The notes under the pieces were generated by a model that was given only the letters and a program-made list of their open reading frames with translations, did no database searches and was not told where the DNA came from. Below, in pieces: positions 49,494-57,468 of a DNA stretch of 64,000 nt. Origin of the DNA: a virus; IMG/VR virus record IMGVR_UViG_3300025648_000012, positions 1 through 64,000 of that record, one strand, 5' to 3'. The first letter of the stretch is position 1. Each line of letters opens with the position of its first letter. Position numbers and translations under genes: made by a program.

Positions 49494-49799
49494 ATGATGC
49501 AAAGACTGAAAACTACAGGTAACTATGAAAAGACAGCTGCACTTGCAAAAGCAAATTTGGATACTTTACTTGTTGCACTCGGTGCAGGTAAGAATTCAGT
49601 TGAAACTAACAGCAAGACTAAAAAAGAAAATCTGTTCAGCACAATTAAGTTGTTAATTAAGAAAGTTGGATATGTTAAAGCATACTCCTTTATTAGAGGA
49701 ACAGGATTAGTTAATTCTCAACCAGTATTCGTTGGAAAATTAAACCACAAGCGTTCCTCTTTGGAATACGTAAAACCAAAAGTAGCAAACAATGCTTAG
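49494..49799 (+). CDS. Small basic hypothetical protein
   Basis: 101 residues, ATG-ATG after AAAGGAGATACTCC. Lys-rich helices (ENLFSTIKLLIKKVGYVKAY). Its stop overlaps the start of the SbcD-like gene. Unknown. Confidence 0.6.
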   Translation: MMQRLKTTGNYEKTAALAKANLDTLLVALGAGKNSVETNSKTKKENLFSTIKLLIKKVGYVKAYSFIRGTGLVNSQPVFVGKLNHKRSSLEYVKPKVANNA

Positions 49800-50739
49800 A
49801 GCAGTTGGAATAGGTGATTTGCACTTAACTGGCGTTAAAGGAACTGTGCTAGTTGGTGGATTGTCTGAATATATACCTGACCACGATGCAATGGTAATGC
49901 GGCAGGTGCGTCGAGTACTCAAGTGGGCAGTAAAACAAGATATTTGTACTGTGTTTCTTTACGGAGACATTGGATGTTTTCCTTTGCTCTCTTATTCTGC
50001 ACAGTTAGAGTTACTGCGAGTGTTTAGGGATTTTCCTAACATGCACTTTCACACTATATTGGGTAACCACGATAAGGTAGCAGAAGATTCTTCACTCGGA
50101 CATTCTCTTTTAATACTACAGGAAGTGGTTGAAAACTTAACTGTGTATGAAAACCCAACAACTGTTAAACTTGAAGGTACCACCGTTAACTTTTTACCCT
50201 GGCCGTTTACCGAGTTTAAAGACTGCCTTAATGTATGCCACGTATCTGTAAATGGTGCTGTAGGGGATACAGGACACAAAGAAAAAACTAAGGTGAGTAC
50301 AGACTTTGTAACTGTAGCGGGTCATTTGCACACTAATCAAGTAGTAGGTAACACTTATTACTCAGGAACGCTATACCAAGTGTCTTTTGGAGAAAAGCCA
50401 AAGAAATCCTTTCATTTAATTGAAGGTAAAACTGTAGTTTCTATTCCTTTTGTACCTGAGTACACTCTGCATACGCATACTGTAAATAGTGAAGAGGATT
50501 GGAAGACTAAGCCAAATGGTCCCAAGGATTTAGTTAAGGTTGTAGTATCTCCTGGAGTCAAGGTGAATACGGATGCTAACTTTGTTAGGTTTGCGGCACA
50601 GCCACCCCAGTCAGGAGTTGAGTATGCGTATTCTTTAGATGACTTTCTTAAAAAATGGCTTAAAATGCAACAGGTTCCGAAAGCCTTAAAAGTAAAAGCA
50701 TGGAACCTTAGGCTACACAATAGTATGGAAGGAAACTAA
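49792..50739 (+). CDS. SbcD/Mre11-like DNA repair nuclease
   Basis: 315 residues. Metallophosphoesterase motifs GDLHLT (8-13), LYGDIG (about 57-62), LGNHDK (about 91-96) and VAGHLHTNQ (about 178), followed by YYSGTLYQVSFGEKP, typical of SbcD/T4 gp47. C-terminal DNA-binding cap region. In T4, gp47 pairs with the ATPase gp46; no SbcC-like ATPase is in this window. Confidence 0.85.
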   Translation: MLRAVGIGDLHLTGVKGTVLVGGLSEYIPDHDAMVMRQVRRVLKWAVKQDICTVFLYGDIGCFPLLSYSAQLELLRVFRDFPNMHFHTILGNHDKVAEDSSLGHSLLILQEVVENLTVYENPTTVKLEGTTVNFLPWPFTEFKDCLNVCHVSVNGAVGDTGHKEKTKVSTDFVTVAGHLHTNQVVGNTYYSGTLYQVSFGEKPKKSFHLIEGKTVVSIPFVPEYTLHTHTVNSEEDWKTKPNGPKDLVKVVVSPGVKVNTDANFVRFAAQPPQSGVEYAYSLDDFLKKWLKMQQVPKALKVKAWNLRLHNSMEGN

Positions 50740-50740
50740 A

Positions 50741-50995
50741 GTGCAAACTAAAGTGCAAACTAAAGTGCAAACTAAAGTGCAAACTACAATCTGTGAGGCA
50801 GTACCACATTCTTTTAGAGTATGCCCCTTAGCACCAAATCGTTGCTTGTGGCAACATAGAATTACTAATGAGTGCCAACATTTACCAGTTGAAACTGCAA
50901 ACGAATACGCTGAGTTAGTTGGCCTACCTTATTTATCGGGAGAGCAATATGAACAGCTAAAACAAAACTTAAGAACAGCATTGGAAGAAAGGTAA
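50741..50995 (+). CDS. Small protein with a 12-nt repeat-encoded N-terminus
   Basis: 84 residues from GTG 50741 (AAGGAAACTAAA before it). The first 16 residues are four copies of VQTK, encoded by in-frame 12-nt repeats (AAAGTGCAAACT). The rest is a Cys/His-containing segment (VCPLAPNRCLWQH; NECQHLP) that could bind zinc, then an acidic helix. Confidence 0.6.
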   Translation: MQTKVQTKVQTKVQTTICEAVPHSFRVCPLAPNRCLWQHRITNECQHLPVETANEYAELVGLPYLSGEQYEQLKQNLRTALEER

Positions 50996-51012
50996 AGCAA
51001 GGGGAGATTAAA

Positions 51013-51192
51013 TTGAAAACAGCAACAGCATCTTTGAAGGAAAAACTATCTAATGAAATTTTAGCTAGTTTGAAGCACACAGGTCTATTAAAAAGACCGG
51101 TTGTAAAACTTCCAACTGTGCTATTAGGCATTAAGCACTGCGGAAAAAGAACTATCAAAGTTTTTAAGCTCGTACGTAAGCACATTTCTTAA
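51013..51192 (+). CDS. Small basic protein
   Basis: 59 residues from TTG 51013, preceded by AAGGGGAGATTAAA; no ATG is available. Strongly basic (SLKEKLSNEILASLKHTGLL, then KRTIKVFKLVRKH), so nucleic-acid binding is possible. The frame is open without overlap with neighbours. Confidence 0.5.
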   Translation: MKTATASLKEKLSNEILASLKHTGLLKRPVVKLPTVLLGIKHCGKRTIKVFKLVRKHIS

Positions 51193-51215
51193 ATTAACAA
51201 CACAAGGAGTACATA

Positions 51216-51824
51216 ATGAGTAACAGCAGACGTTTAACTTTAACAGAAGTAGTCAAACAGGTAGAAGATGCGCCTATTTGGGTTGTAAATAATACAGGTA
51301 CCGCAATCTCTGCACCCCAGCCCGCGGATGTAGTAATCTCTGTACCGGCTTCAAATGGAGAAGAGCCAACTACTCTTAGAATTCCTCAGTCTTGGTTGCC
51401 CTATTGCATTACTGACCATATTCCTCGTTCAGAGTTGCTCAACAGTTCTGCATTTAGACAAACTATTACTGCAGAAAGACTGCTTTTAATTACTGAGGAA
51501 TATGCGAATGAAGTATTGGCAACGGAAGAAGCCAAATCTGAAATGCAAAGACTTCAAGACATAAAGTATAATGTTGAACATGCTCGAGAGTTGGATAAAC
51601 TTGCAGAAGAAGCAGAAGTTAAAGAAGAAAAATTTGATTCAATCTTTTTAGCTCGGGCTAAGCGGTTTGAAACCATGCCAGATACAGTGGTTAAAAATGA
51701 ACTTAAGATGTTAGGTTCCCTTTCCATTGAAGAAACAGAGTACTTAGTTGATGTACTAAGAAACAAACCAGAAACGGTTGGGTTTCTTAAGGATAGATTA
51801 GCTTCAACAAAACGGGGTATTTAA
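51216..51824 (+). CDS. Hypothetical protein with charged helix
   Basis: 202 residues, ATG after CAAGGAGTACATA. N-terminal domain about 1-90 (RIPQSWLPYCITDHIPRSEL), central charged coiled coil (EEAKSEMQRLQDIKYNVEHA), C-terminal helical domain. A terminator follows 30 nt later. Probably a structural or assembly factor; not assigned. Confidence 0.6.
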   Translation: MSNSRRLTLTEVVKQVEDAPIWVVNNTGTAISAPQPADVVISVPASNGEEPTTLRIPQSWLPYCITDHIPRSELLNSSAFRQTITAERLLLITEEYANEVLATEEAKSEMQRLQDIKYNVEHARELDKLAEEAEVKEEKFDSIFLARAKRFETMPDTVVKNELKMLGSLSIEETEYLVDVLRNKPETVGFLKDRLASTKRGI

Positions 51825-51854
51825 CATACTTCTAGAGTAAAACAGCCTCACAGG

Positions 51855-51879
51855 GAAGGGGCAAACTAGCCCCTTCTTT
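51855..51879 (+). terminator. Rho-independent terminator
   Basis: GAAGGGGC (51855-51862), loop AAACTA, GCCCCTTC (51869-51876), then TTTA. Follows the 51216 gene and precedes the sigma70-type promoter at 51960. Confidence 0.8.
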
Positions 51880-51926
51880 AACTAAAACAGCTTAATCTCA
51901 AACAAAAAACTAAAACAGTTAATTCC

Positions 51927-52022
51927 ACAAAGTTGTAAAAATCTTCATAGAAAATAAATTTGACAGCTTTTCAAAAGCTATTTATAATATAATTGTGGTA
52001 GAATAGAACCACGATTTTAACT
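51927..52022 (+). promoter_or_regulatory. Strong sigma70-type promoter with conserved leader (copy 1)
   Basis: TTGACA at 51960-51965 and TATAAT at 51983-51988, both perfect, 17-nt spacer. The ~95-nt block, from AAGTTGTAAAAATCTTCATAG through the leader hairpin GTGGT...ACCAC (51995-52012), is almost identical to the block at 57343-57437; only the spacer differs. Host RNA polymerase should use it early. Confidence 0.9.
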
Positions 52023-52046
52023 TAATCTCAATAAAGGGGAATTAAA

Positions 52047-52241
52047 ATGGACAATTACTTATTTTTAGACGTAGCATACTTAAAGGAAACTTTAATTAGG
52101 CTTCAAAGGTTAATTGAGGATGTAGTTAGTGGGAAAATAGTAGTAGATGATGATTACATTAGCCAACTGGATGAAAGGCTAAGTAATGATATTGAGGTAA
52201 TTTTGGGTGACAATGGGTTACCAGATACCCATTACGATTAA
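52047..52241 (+). CDS. Small acidic early protein
   Basis: 64 residues, first gene behind a perfect sigma70 promoter, ATG after AAGGGGAATTAAA. Acidic helical (LFLDVAYLKETLIRLQRLIE ... LDERLSNDIEVILGDNG). Early expression suggests a host-takeover role (inference). Unknown family. Confidence 0.65.
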   Translation: MDNYLFLDVAYLKETLIRLQRLIEDVVSGKIVVDDDYISQLDERLSNDIEVILGDNGLPDTHYD

Positions 52242-52265
52242 CTTAATTTTTAAGGGGAAATTAAA

Positions 52266-52343
52266 ATGAAAGTATATCAAGTTTTAATAGTTTTTATCGG
52301 GTATGTTGTTTGTATAGTTGATATTTTTTTAAGGGGATTTTGA
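52266..52343 (+). CDS. 25-residue membrane peptide
   Basis: MKVYQVLIVFIGYVVCIVDI then FLRGF, ATG after AAGGGGAAATTAAA; the stop overlaps the ribosome site (AAGGGGATTTTGAAA) of the next gene. A single membrane helix of minimal size. Early-operon position suggests a possible small toxin or membrane modulator. Confidence 0.5.
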   Translation: MKVYQVLIVFIGYVVCIVDIFLRGF

Positions 52344-52345
52344 AA

Positions 52346-52675
52346 ATGAAAAAAATTTTTAATGCAATTAAAGAATTTTTTAATCCAGGAAATCTTCAAG
52401 TGCAAGTTTCTAAGGAAAGTATACGGGAAGACGGAGAAGTACGGCTACAAAAACCTGCACAAAAACCTAAAGTTACTTCTAGTCCTTATTCAAAAAAGAA
52501 AACAGTTCTGACCGTTGAATTTTGTTCGCAACTTGCAAAGGATAACCGAGAAAAGCGAATTGCAAAATACCCAGAAACGGTGGGGTTTGGTCAGATTCAA
52601 GCTGACCTATCTGTAACTCCTAAAAGAAGTCGAGCCAGAACTAAACCAACTGTGGGCTCCACAGTTACTTCCTAA
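52346..52675 (+). CDS. Small basic early protein
   Basis: 109 residues from ATG 52346, two bases after the upstream stop. Basic and probably partly disordered (LQKPAQKPKVTSSPYSKKKT; SVTPKRSRARTKPT). Nucleic-acid binding is possible. Unknown. Confidence 0.6.
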   Translation: MKKIFNAIKEFFNPGNLQVQVSKESIREDGEVRLQKPAQKPKVTSSPYSKKKTVLTVEFCSQLAKDNREKRIAKYPETVGFGQIQADLSVTPKRSRARTKPTVGSTVTS

Positions 52676-52717
52676 AAGAAACAAGTAGGTAAACTTAAAC
52701 AAAAAGGAAACTTAAAC

Positions 52718-54553
52718 ATGGATATCTCTAAATTAAAATCCAAATACTTAAAAGCAAAAAAAGCTTACTACGCGGGTAAACCAATCATGACTGATTCCGC
52801 TTTTGATAAGTTGGAAGACTTGTTGAAAGAGAATGAACCCAAATGGTCTGAGTTGGGAAAGACAGGCATTACAGGAAAAAAGACAGATAAAAAATTGGTA
52901 AAGTTTATGCCTTCCCTCAATAAGGTTTACCCTAAAGATTACCCAAAATGGGTTGCCAAGAACAAACCAAAAGAGCTAATTATAATGGAGAAACTGGATG
53001 GAAATTCCGTTCAGGTCGTTTATAAAAAGGGCAAGTTAGTATCAGTACTTACCCGAGGAGATGGGGAAACAGGTGGGGATATTTCTCATCTCCTGCCCTA
53101 TTTTACTTTGCCAAAATGTATTCGTAACTCCATTTCCTTTGTAGGTAGATTTGAAGCCATTATTTCTCGCACAAACTTTCTTAAACATTACTCTGATACG
53201 TTTGATAACGCAAGAAATATGGTAGCTGGATTGCTTAACCGTAAGGAGCCTTCTTCGGCATTAGCGCATGTTGATTTTGTGGGGTTAGGTATTTATGATA
53301 TGAACTTGGAAGTTGGGGTAGACCTTCTTGATGCCAATGGCTTTAAGGTAGTCTCGCATAGGATAGTGAGGGATTATCTAAAAGGAGGATTAAATGAAAA
53401 AGATCTAACAAAAACCCTTGCTAACCGTAAAGTAAAGTCAGAGTATGAGTGCGATGGACTAGTATTGGCAACCCAGGATTTCGTTCTTGAGTACCCAAAG
53501 AATGAAAAACCAAAAGCCAAAATAATAGCATTTAAGAACAATGACGAAGGAACGGAAACAACTGTCCGTGAGGTTATTTGGCAGGTATCCGGCAACCGCA
53601 GGGCTATTCCAAAAGTCCGTATAGACCCAATTAAGTTAGATGGAGCTACGCTCACCTATGCCACAGCTCACAATGCTAAAATGGCAAAAGATTTGGGAAT
53701 TGGGGTTGGAGCAAAAATACTGGTAGTAAGGTCCGGCGGAGTTATTCCCAAAATCGTGGGAGTTACAAAACCTGCCAAGTTTGAACCACCCAAGTTTAGG
53801 ACAGTCTGGGGTACAGGAAATTCCCAAGTTCATTTAATATCCATTGATAAAGCAAACGACAAAGAGTCAGCAGTAGATGTAATGGTTCGATACATGAAAC
53901 GGTTGGGTATTGAAAACATTGCTGGTTCTACTATTTCCTCTATGTATGACCTAGGAATTACTTCCATTACAAAGTGGTATTCCACCCCAGATGAAAAGCT
54001 GGCAAAGTTAGCTAACTCAAAGACTACTGAAAAAGGAATACACATGCTGCGCTCAATTAAGCCAACTTTAGAAACTTTAGCCGATGCTAGTGGGTGTTTT
54101 CCTCCTGGAATAGGGCGGTCTCGATTGGAAGAACTAAGAAGCAATGGTTATCCCATGAAAAAGTTAATGACAATGACTCCTAGTGAGATTACCTCTATTA
54201 ACATTCCAATAGTTAAAAGTAAGACTCTGGAATTAGTGGCAAAAGGAATGGCTGAGTTTTGTAACTTTTATAAGCAAATATCCCCCTACATTTCCTTATC
54301 TAAAACTGCAACTGGAAAAACAAAAGCCTCCGCAGGAACAGGGTTTACTTGGACTGGTTATAGAAACAAAAATGAAGAAGCTTTTATTGAGAGTATAGGA
54401 GGACAAGTCGTTCCTTTTGGAGCAAAAACTGCAGTCTTGTTTTACAAGGAAGGTGGCAAGCAGTCTACCAAAGTAGAAACAGCAAAAGAAAAAGGTATTC
54501 CCGTGACTACTTTTGCTGATTACATTAAATCAGGCAAACTAAAAGGAAACTAA
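52718..54553 (+). CDS. ligA: NAD+-dependent DNA ligase (LigA-type)
   Basis: 611 residues. Adenylation domain with the active-site K92 in MEKLDGNSV, then VLTRGDGETGGDIS, GRFEAIISRTNF, YECDGLVLATQD and AFKNNDEGTET, all typical NAD+-ligase motifs. OB fold: VRSGGVIPKIVGV. A helix-hairpin-helix region (FPPGIGRSRLEELRSNGYPM) and a C-terminal BRCT-like domain (FTWTGYRNKNEEAFIESIGG) follow. The usual four-cysteine zinc finger is not evident. It seals nicks during replication, alongside the FEN nuclease. ATG follows AAAAGGAAACTTAAAC. Confidence 0.92.
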   Translation: MDISKLKSKYLKAKKAYYAGKPIMTDSAFDKLEDLLKENEPKWSELGKTGITGKKTDKKLVKFMPSLNKVYPKDYPKWVAKNKPKELIIMEKLDGNSVQVVYKKGKLVSVLTRGDGETGGDISHLLPYFTLPKCIRNSISFVGRFEAIISRTNFLKHYSDTFDNARNMVAGLLNRKEPSSALAHVDFVGLGIYDMNLEVGVDLLDANGFKVVSHRIVRDYLKGGLNEKDLTKTLANRKVKSEYECDGLVLATQDFVLEYPKNEKPKAKIIAFKNNDEGTETTVREVIWQVSGNRRAIPKVRIDPIKLDGATLTYATAHNAKMAKDLGIGVGAKILVVRSGGVIPKIVGVTKPAKFEPPKFRTVWGTGNSQVHLISIDKANDKESAVDVMVRYMKRLGIENIAGSTISSMYDLGITSITKWYSTPDEKLAKLANSKTTEKGIHMLRSIKPTLETLADASGCFPPGIGRSRLEELRSNGYPMKKLMTMTPSEITSINIPIVKSKTLELVAKGMAEFCNFYKQISPYISLSKTATGKTKASAGTGFTWTGYRNKNEEAFIESIGGQVVPFGAKTAVLFYKEGGKQSTKVETAKEKGIPVTTFADYIKSGKLKGN

Positions 54554-54554
54554 A

Positions 54555-54683
54555 ATGTATACTACACTTAACAAAATCAGAGAGTTTGGGCCATGTTTGA
54601 ATGGATTGATGACTACGAATCTCAGTCCTGGACTGAGCAAGGAGAGTTTATATTTATGGAGGAAGAAAGTAACAATCCTTTAG
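54555..54683 (+). CDS. Doubtful small ORF after the ligase gene
   Basis: 42 residues (MYTTLNKIREFGPCLNGLMT...), ATG after AAAAGGAAACTAAA, starting one base after the ligase stop. The opening TLNKIREFGPC resembles the start of a common small phage/prophage protein, but the rest does not, so it may be a frameshifted remnant. It overlaps the 54593 ORF in another frame. Confidence 0.4.
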   Translation: MYTTLNKIREFGPCLNGLMTTNLSPGLSKESLYLWRKKVTIL

Positions 54684-54754
54684 ACCTTTTCAAGGAACCT
54701 GTTAAGATTATATTTGAGGAAGGAGAAGAGCTATGGACTCTAATTCACAAGTAG
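54593..54754 (+). CDS. Doubtful small acidic ORF
   Basis: 53 residues (MFEWIDDYESQSWTEQGEFI...), very acidic, no clear ribosome site, overlapping the 54555 ORF and the start of the 54733 gene. The acidic composition is unlike random sequence, so it may be real. Confidence 0.35.
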   Translation: MFEWIDDYESQSWTEQGEFIFMEEESNNPLDLFKEPVKIIFEEGEELWTLIHK

Positions 54755-54975
54755 AACAAGAAAACTTACTGTGGTTATTTGGTACAAAATATGTAGGAGT
54801 AACCGCTACTAAATTAAACGAAAACATTAATATAAACGTTAGGTACTGGTTCAAAAATAGTGACAGTTTTGCTCCTGGAGCCTATGGAATCTTGATACCT
54901 ACTAATAAGTGGGATGATTTTTGCAACTTGATAGACTCCATAAATATCCATAGACTAGAACCTAAACAACTTTAA
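54733..54975 (+). CDS. Hypothetical small protein
   Basis: 80 residues, ATG after GAAGGAGAAGAGCT. Compact alpha/beta composition (GVTATKLNENININVRYWFK; GAYGILIPTNKWDDFCNLID). Not assigned. Confidence 0.6.
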   Translation: MDSNSQVEQENLLWLFGTKYVGVTATKLNENININVRYWFKNSDSFAPGAYGILIPTNKWDDFCNLIDSINIHRLEPKQL

Positions 54976-54984
54976 GGAGGTAAA

Positions 54985-55902
54985 ATGAATACTAAATATG
55001 AGTTTGTAAAAATGAATACTAAGTATGAATTTGTGGAGGGGGATATAGTAGAAGTAAATGGGGTAACCCTTCACCGCATTAGAGCCTTAAAGGACATAGG
55101 AAGAAGGGAATATAAGGTAGTCAAAACAGGAGACCTAGGTGGTTACATTGAGTCAGAATCTAACCTGTCTACTGTTGATGATTGTTGGGTATTTGACAAT
55201 GCTTATGTATATGACAATGCTCAGGTATTTGGTAATGCTTGGGTACTAGATAACGCTCAGGTATTTGGTAATGCTAAGGTATGTGGTAATGCTAAGGTAT
55301 TCAGTAATGCTAAGGTATCTGGTAATGCTAAGGTATCTAATTATGCTTGGGTATATGGTGATTCTGAGGTATGTGGGGAAGCTGAGGTATATGGCAAGGC
55401 TCGAGTATTTGATACTGCTCAAGTATATGGAGATGCTCAGATATTCGGTATTGCACTTGTATTCGGTATTGCACTTGTATACGGTAGTGCGGAAGTATGT
55501 GATAAAGCAGTAGTATGTGGCGATGCAAAGATTTATGGAAACCAAAAAGTATGTGGAAGTATAAAGGAGCTTATAAATAATGTAGATGAAGAAAAAGATA
55601 AAACCGTAACTACTCGTGGAAAGTATGTAGTAGGCAGAGTAAAAGGCGATATCTTTGTTTCTGCGGTTATATTGCAAGAAACCGCAACTCATAGCTCTAT
55701 ACTTCCAATTTTTGTAGAAGGTTCAGTAAAGTCAGCTGGAATGTTTAGCTTAGACTTTGAATGTGGAGTCCCAAAGGTCAGAGTTGAAGGTGAATCTACG
55801 AGCCTTAAACTTAAACCTAGTCATTTAGACTCCATGTATATTCTTACTACTTTGGGACTTTATGACCCCTCTCTTAATAACAAAGGAGACACAAATGACT
55901 GA
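54985..55902 (+). CDS. Left-handed beta-helix (hexapeptide-repeat) protein A
   Basis: 305 residues. ATG 54985 follows TTAAGGAGGTAAA. The first nine codons are tandemly duplicated (MNTKYEFVK / MNTKYEFVE), so the original start may be 55012. After a small domain (VNGVTLHRIRALKDIG; GDLGGYIESESNLST), about 20 hexapeptide turns of the type (G)-N-A-x-V-(x) build a left-handed beta helix (about 70-195), then a C-terminal beta domain. A close paralogue is at 58278. Such proteins may be fibre-like, transferase-like or DNA-mimicking; no catalytic motif is visible. Confidence 0.75.
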   Translation: MNTKYEFVKMNTKYEFVEGDIVEVNGVTLHRIRALKDIGRREYKVVKTGDLGGYIESESNLSTVDDCWVFDNAYVYDNAQVFGNAWVLDNAQVFGNAKVCGNAKVFSNAKVSGNAKVSNYAWVYGDSEVCGEAEVYGKARVFDTAQVYGDAQIFGIALVFGIALVYGSAEVCDKAVVCGDAKIYGNQKVCGSIKELINNVDEEKDKTVTTRGKYVVGRVKGDIFVSAVILQETATHSSILPIFVEGSVKSAGMFSLDFECGVPKVRVEGESTSLKLKPSHLDSMYILTTLGLYDPSLNNKGDTND

Positions 55903-56086
55903 CTATCTTTTTCCAATGGCATTAGGAATTGCATCAATCGCTTTTATTTTCTTAGTAAAAGCACTTGCAACCTACTATATCACCCTAAAAGCTATCCAAA
56001 AATGGGATGGAGCCCTTCCAAGATATGTAGGTGGAGAATCAGAATTGTTATCATTTATAAATGTACTTAAGGATAAAAAGTCTTAA
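55895..56086 (+). CDS. Small membrane protein
   Basis: 63 residues from ATG 55895 (AAAGGAGACACAA before it), overlapping the beta-helix stop. One hydrophobic helix (YLFPMALGIASIAFIFLVKA) then a soluble tail. Unknown. Confidence 0.55.
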   Translation: MTDYLFPMALGIASIAFIFLVKALATYYITLKAIQKWDGALPRYVGGESELLSFINVLKDKKS

Positions 56087-56109
56087 ACTTAAACTAAAGG
56101 AGAAATAAA

Positions 56110-56964
56110 ATGTCACATATTAAAACTCTAGTTCGGGGTGCGTACGATATTCAAAAGTTGCGTATTCAAATGGGAAACCGCATTGTTCAAAACTTCAAAT
56201 CTAAATTGGGGTATATCTCAGGCAAAACTGAAGATAAAATGGAAAAAGAAGAGCAAAAAATTCTCATAACTTTGCGTCAACAATATAAAAAGATTACTGA
56301 CGGAGTAAAGAACTTTCCTAGACCTTCTACTTTCAAAGGAAATGAAATAATTTCTGACTATACGGAATTGTGTCTAATTCATCAGTATTGTGAATTGGAA
56401 AATTCAGAAAGCCAGCATTTTCGTAATATGGAGAAAGTACTTGAAAGCTACCCCATTTATAAAGAGTTTCTTAGTAAAGTTAGGGGGTGCGGGCCAGCAA
56501 TGTCAGGAGTAATAATTTCTGAAATTGATATTTCAAAGTGCAAATATGCTTCAAGTTTGTGGATGTATTCTGGGCTGGATGTAGCATCAGATGGTGCTGG
56601 AAGAAGTAAGAAAAAAGAGCATCTAGTTGAATTTAGTTACATTGATAGAGAAGGGAAGGAGCAGACAAAACTAGGCATCACCTTTAACCCTTTTCTTAAG
56701 ACTAAGCTAGTGGGTGTTTTGGGGCCATCTTTTCTTCGTTCAGGAAACGAAAAATACACAGAATGTTACTATAACTATAAAAATAGGCTTGAAAACCATC
56801 CACTGCATAAAGAAAAGACCAAACTGCATAGGCATAATATGGCTATTAGATACATGGTTAAACGCTTTTTGGTTGATCTTTATTACGACTGGAGAACATT
56901 GGAAGGTCTTCCTGTGGAAAAAGAATACAGCGAAGGTAAACTTGGTATGAAACACGCAGCTTAA
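56110..56964 (+). CDS. IS110/Transposase_20-like protein, phage type
   Basis: 284 residues. The segment FLSKVRGCGPAMSGVIISEI with KCKYASSLWMYSGLDV matches the helix-hairpin-helix C-terminal domain of IS110-family transposases (Transposase_20), followed by GRSKKKEHLVE and a conserved tail HRHNMAIRYMVKRFLVDLYY. The N-terminal DEDD RuvC-like domain of IS110 is not evident; instead there is a 100-residue helical region. Known as transposase-annotated proteins in phages, possibly domesticated DNA-binding factors. No terminal repeats flank it. ATG after AAAGGAGAAATAAA. Confidence 0.7.
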   Translation: MSHIKTLVRGAYDIQKLRIQMGNRIVQNFKSKLGYISGKTEDKMEKEEQKILITLRQQYKKITDGVKNFPRPSTFKGNEIISDYTELCLIHQYCELENSESQHFRNMEKVLESYPIYKEFLSKVRGCGPAMSGVIISEIDISKCKYASSLWMYSGLDVASDGAGRSKKKEHLVEFSYIDREGKEQTKLGITFNPFLKTKLVGVLGPSFLRSGNEKYTECYYNYKNRLENHPLHKEKTKLHRHNMAIRYMVKRFLVDLYYDWRTLEGLPVEKEYSEGKLGMKHAA

Positions 56965-57001
56965 TTTTAACCACAACTATGAAAGAAACCCAGTGATGTT
57001 A

Positions 57002-57335
57002 AGTGAATCAAAAATAAAACTAACTATGTTAGAGTCAAAATATGTAAAATTACCAAAGGAAACAAGCGAATCAATAAGTAAAAGTAACCCAGAAATACGA
57101 AGTGGGTCACAACTACAAGTAAACCAAGCTTTAAGAGAGAGTCGGATGAACTGAGACCCCCATAGAAGACGTAGCGACTCAAAGTTAACCAAGTAGTCGA
57201 AGTAAACCAAAGGAAATAAGTGAATCATCCGGTTTAAGTAAACCGAAATAAAGAAGTGAATCATAGGATCTAAGTAAACCAGTAAGTCTGAGCGAGCCAA
57301 ATAACGAGAGTAACCCAATACCTCAAAGTGCCAGG
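57002..57335. repeat. 18-nt periodic array with alternating conserved 9-mers
   Basis: A conserved 9-mer AGTRAAYCA recurs every 18 nt with a variable 9-mer between. Clear units start at 57002 (AGTGAATCA), 57065, 57083, 57101, 57118, 57201, 57219, 57237, 57255, 57273, 57291 and 57309. Two forms, AGTAAACCA and AGTGAATCA, alternate, giving a 36-nt superperiod. One spacer (TCCGGTTTA) can pair with the next unit (AGTAAACCG). Plus-strand codons would give S-(K/E/N)-(P/S)-x-x-x hexapeptides but contain stops at 57249 and 57264 and frame changes. The region lies between the IS110-like gene and the early promoter. Nature unknown. Confidence 0.8.
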
Positions 57336-57342
57336 TAAACTA

Positions 57343-57437
57343 CAAAGTTGTAAAAATCTTCATAGAAAATAAATTTGACACCCTACTCAAAGTTCATTAT
57401 AATATAATTGTGGTAGAATAGAACCACGATTTTAACT
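57343..57437 (+). promoter_or_regulatory. Strong sigma70-type promoter with conserved leader (copy 2)
   Basis: TTGACA at 57375-57380 and TATAAT at 57398-57403, 17-nt spacer, with leader hairpin GTGGT (57410-57414)/ACCAC (57423-57427). Flanks are almost identical to the block at 51927-52022, an intragenomic duplication of a promoter module. Confidence 0.9.
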
Positions 57438-57468
57438 TTGTAAAAAACTTAAACTAAGGAGACTTAAA

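Noticed and set aside
56977-57318. 113-residue open frame on the minus strand across the 18-nt array
   Set aside because: It is a hydrophobic hexapeptide pattern forced by the AGTRAAYCA repeats, has only a TTG start with a poor ribosome site, and opposes local transcription. The array itself is reported instead.
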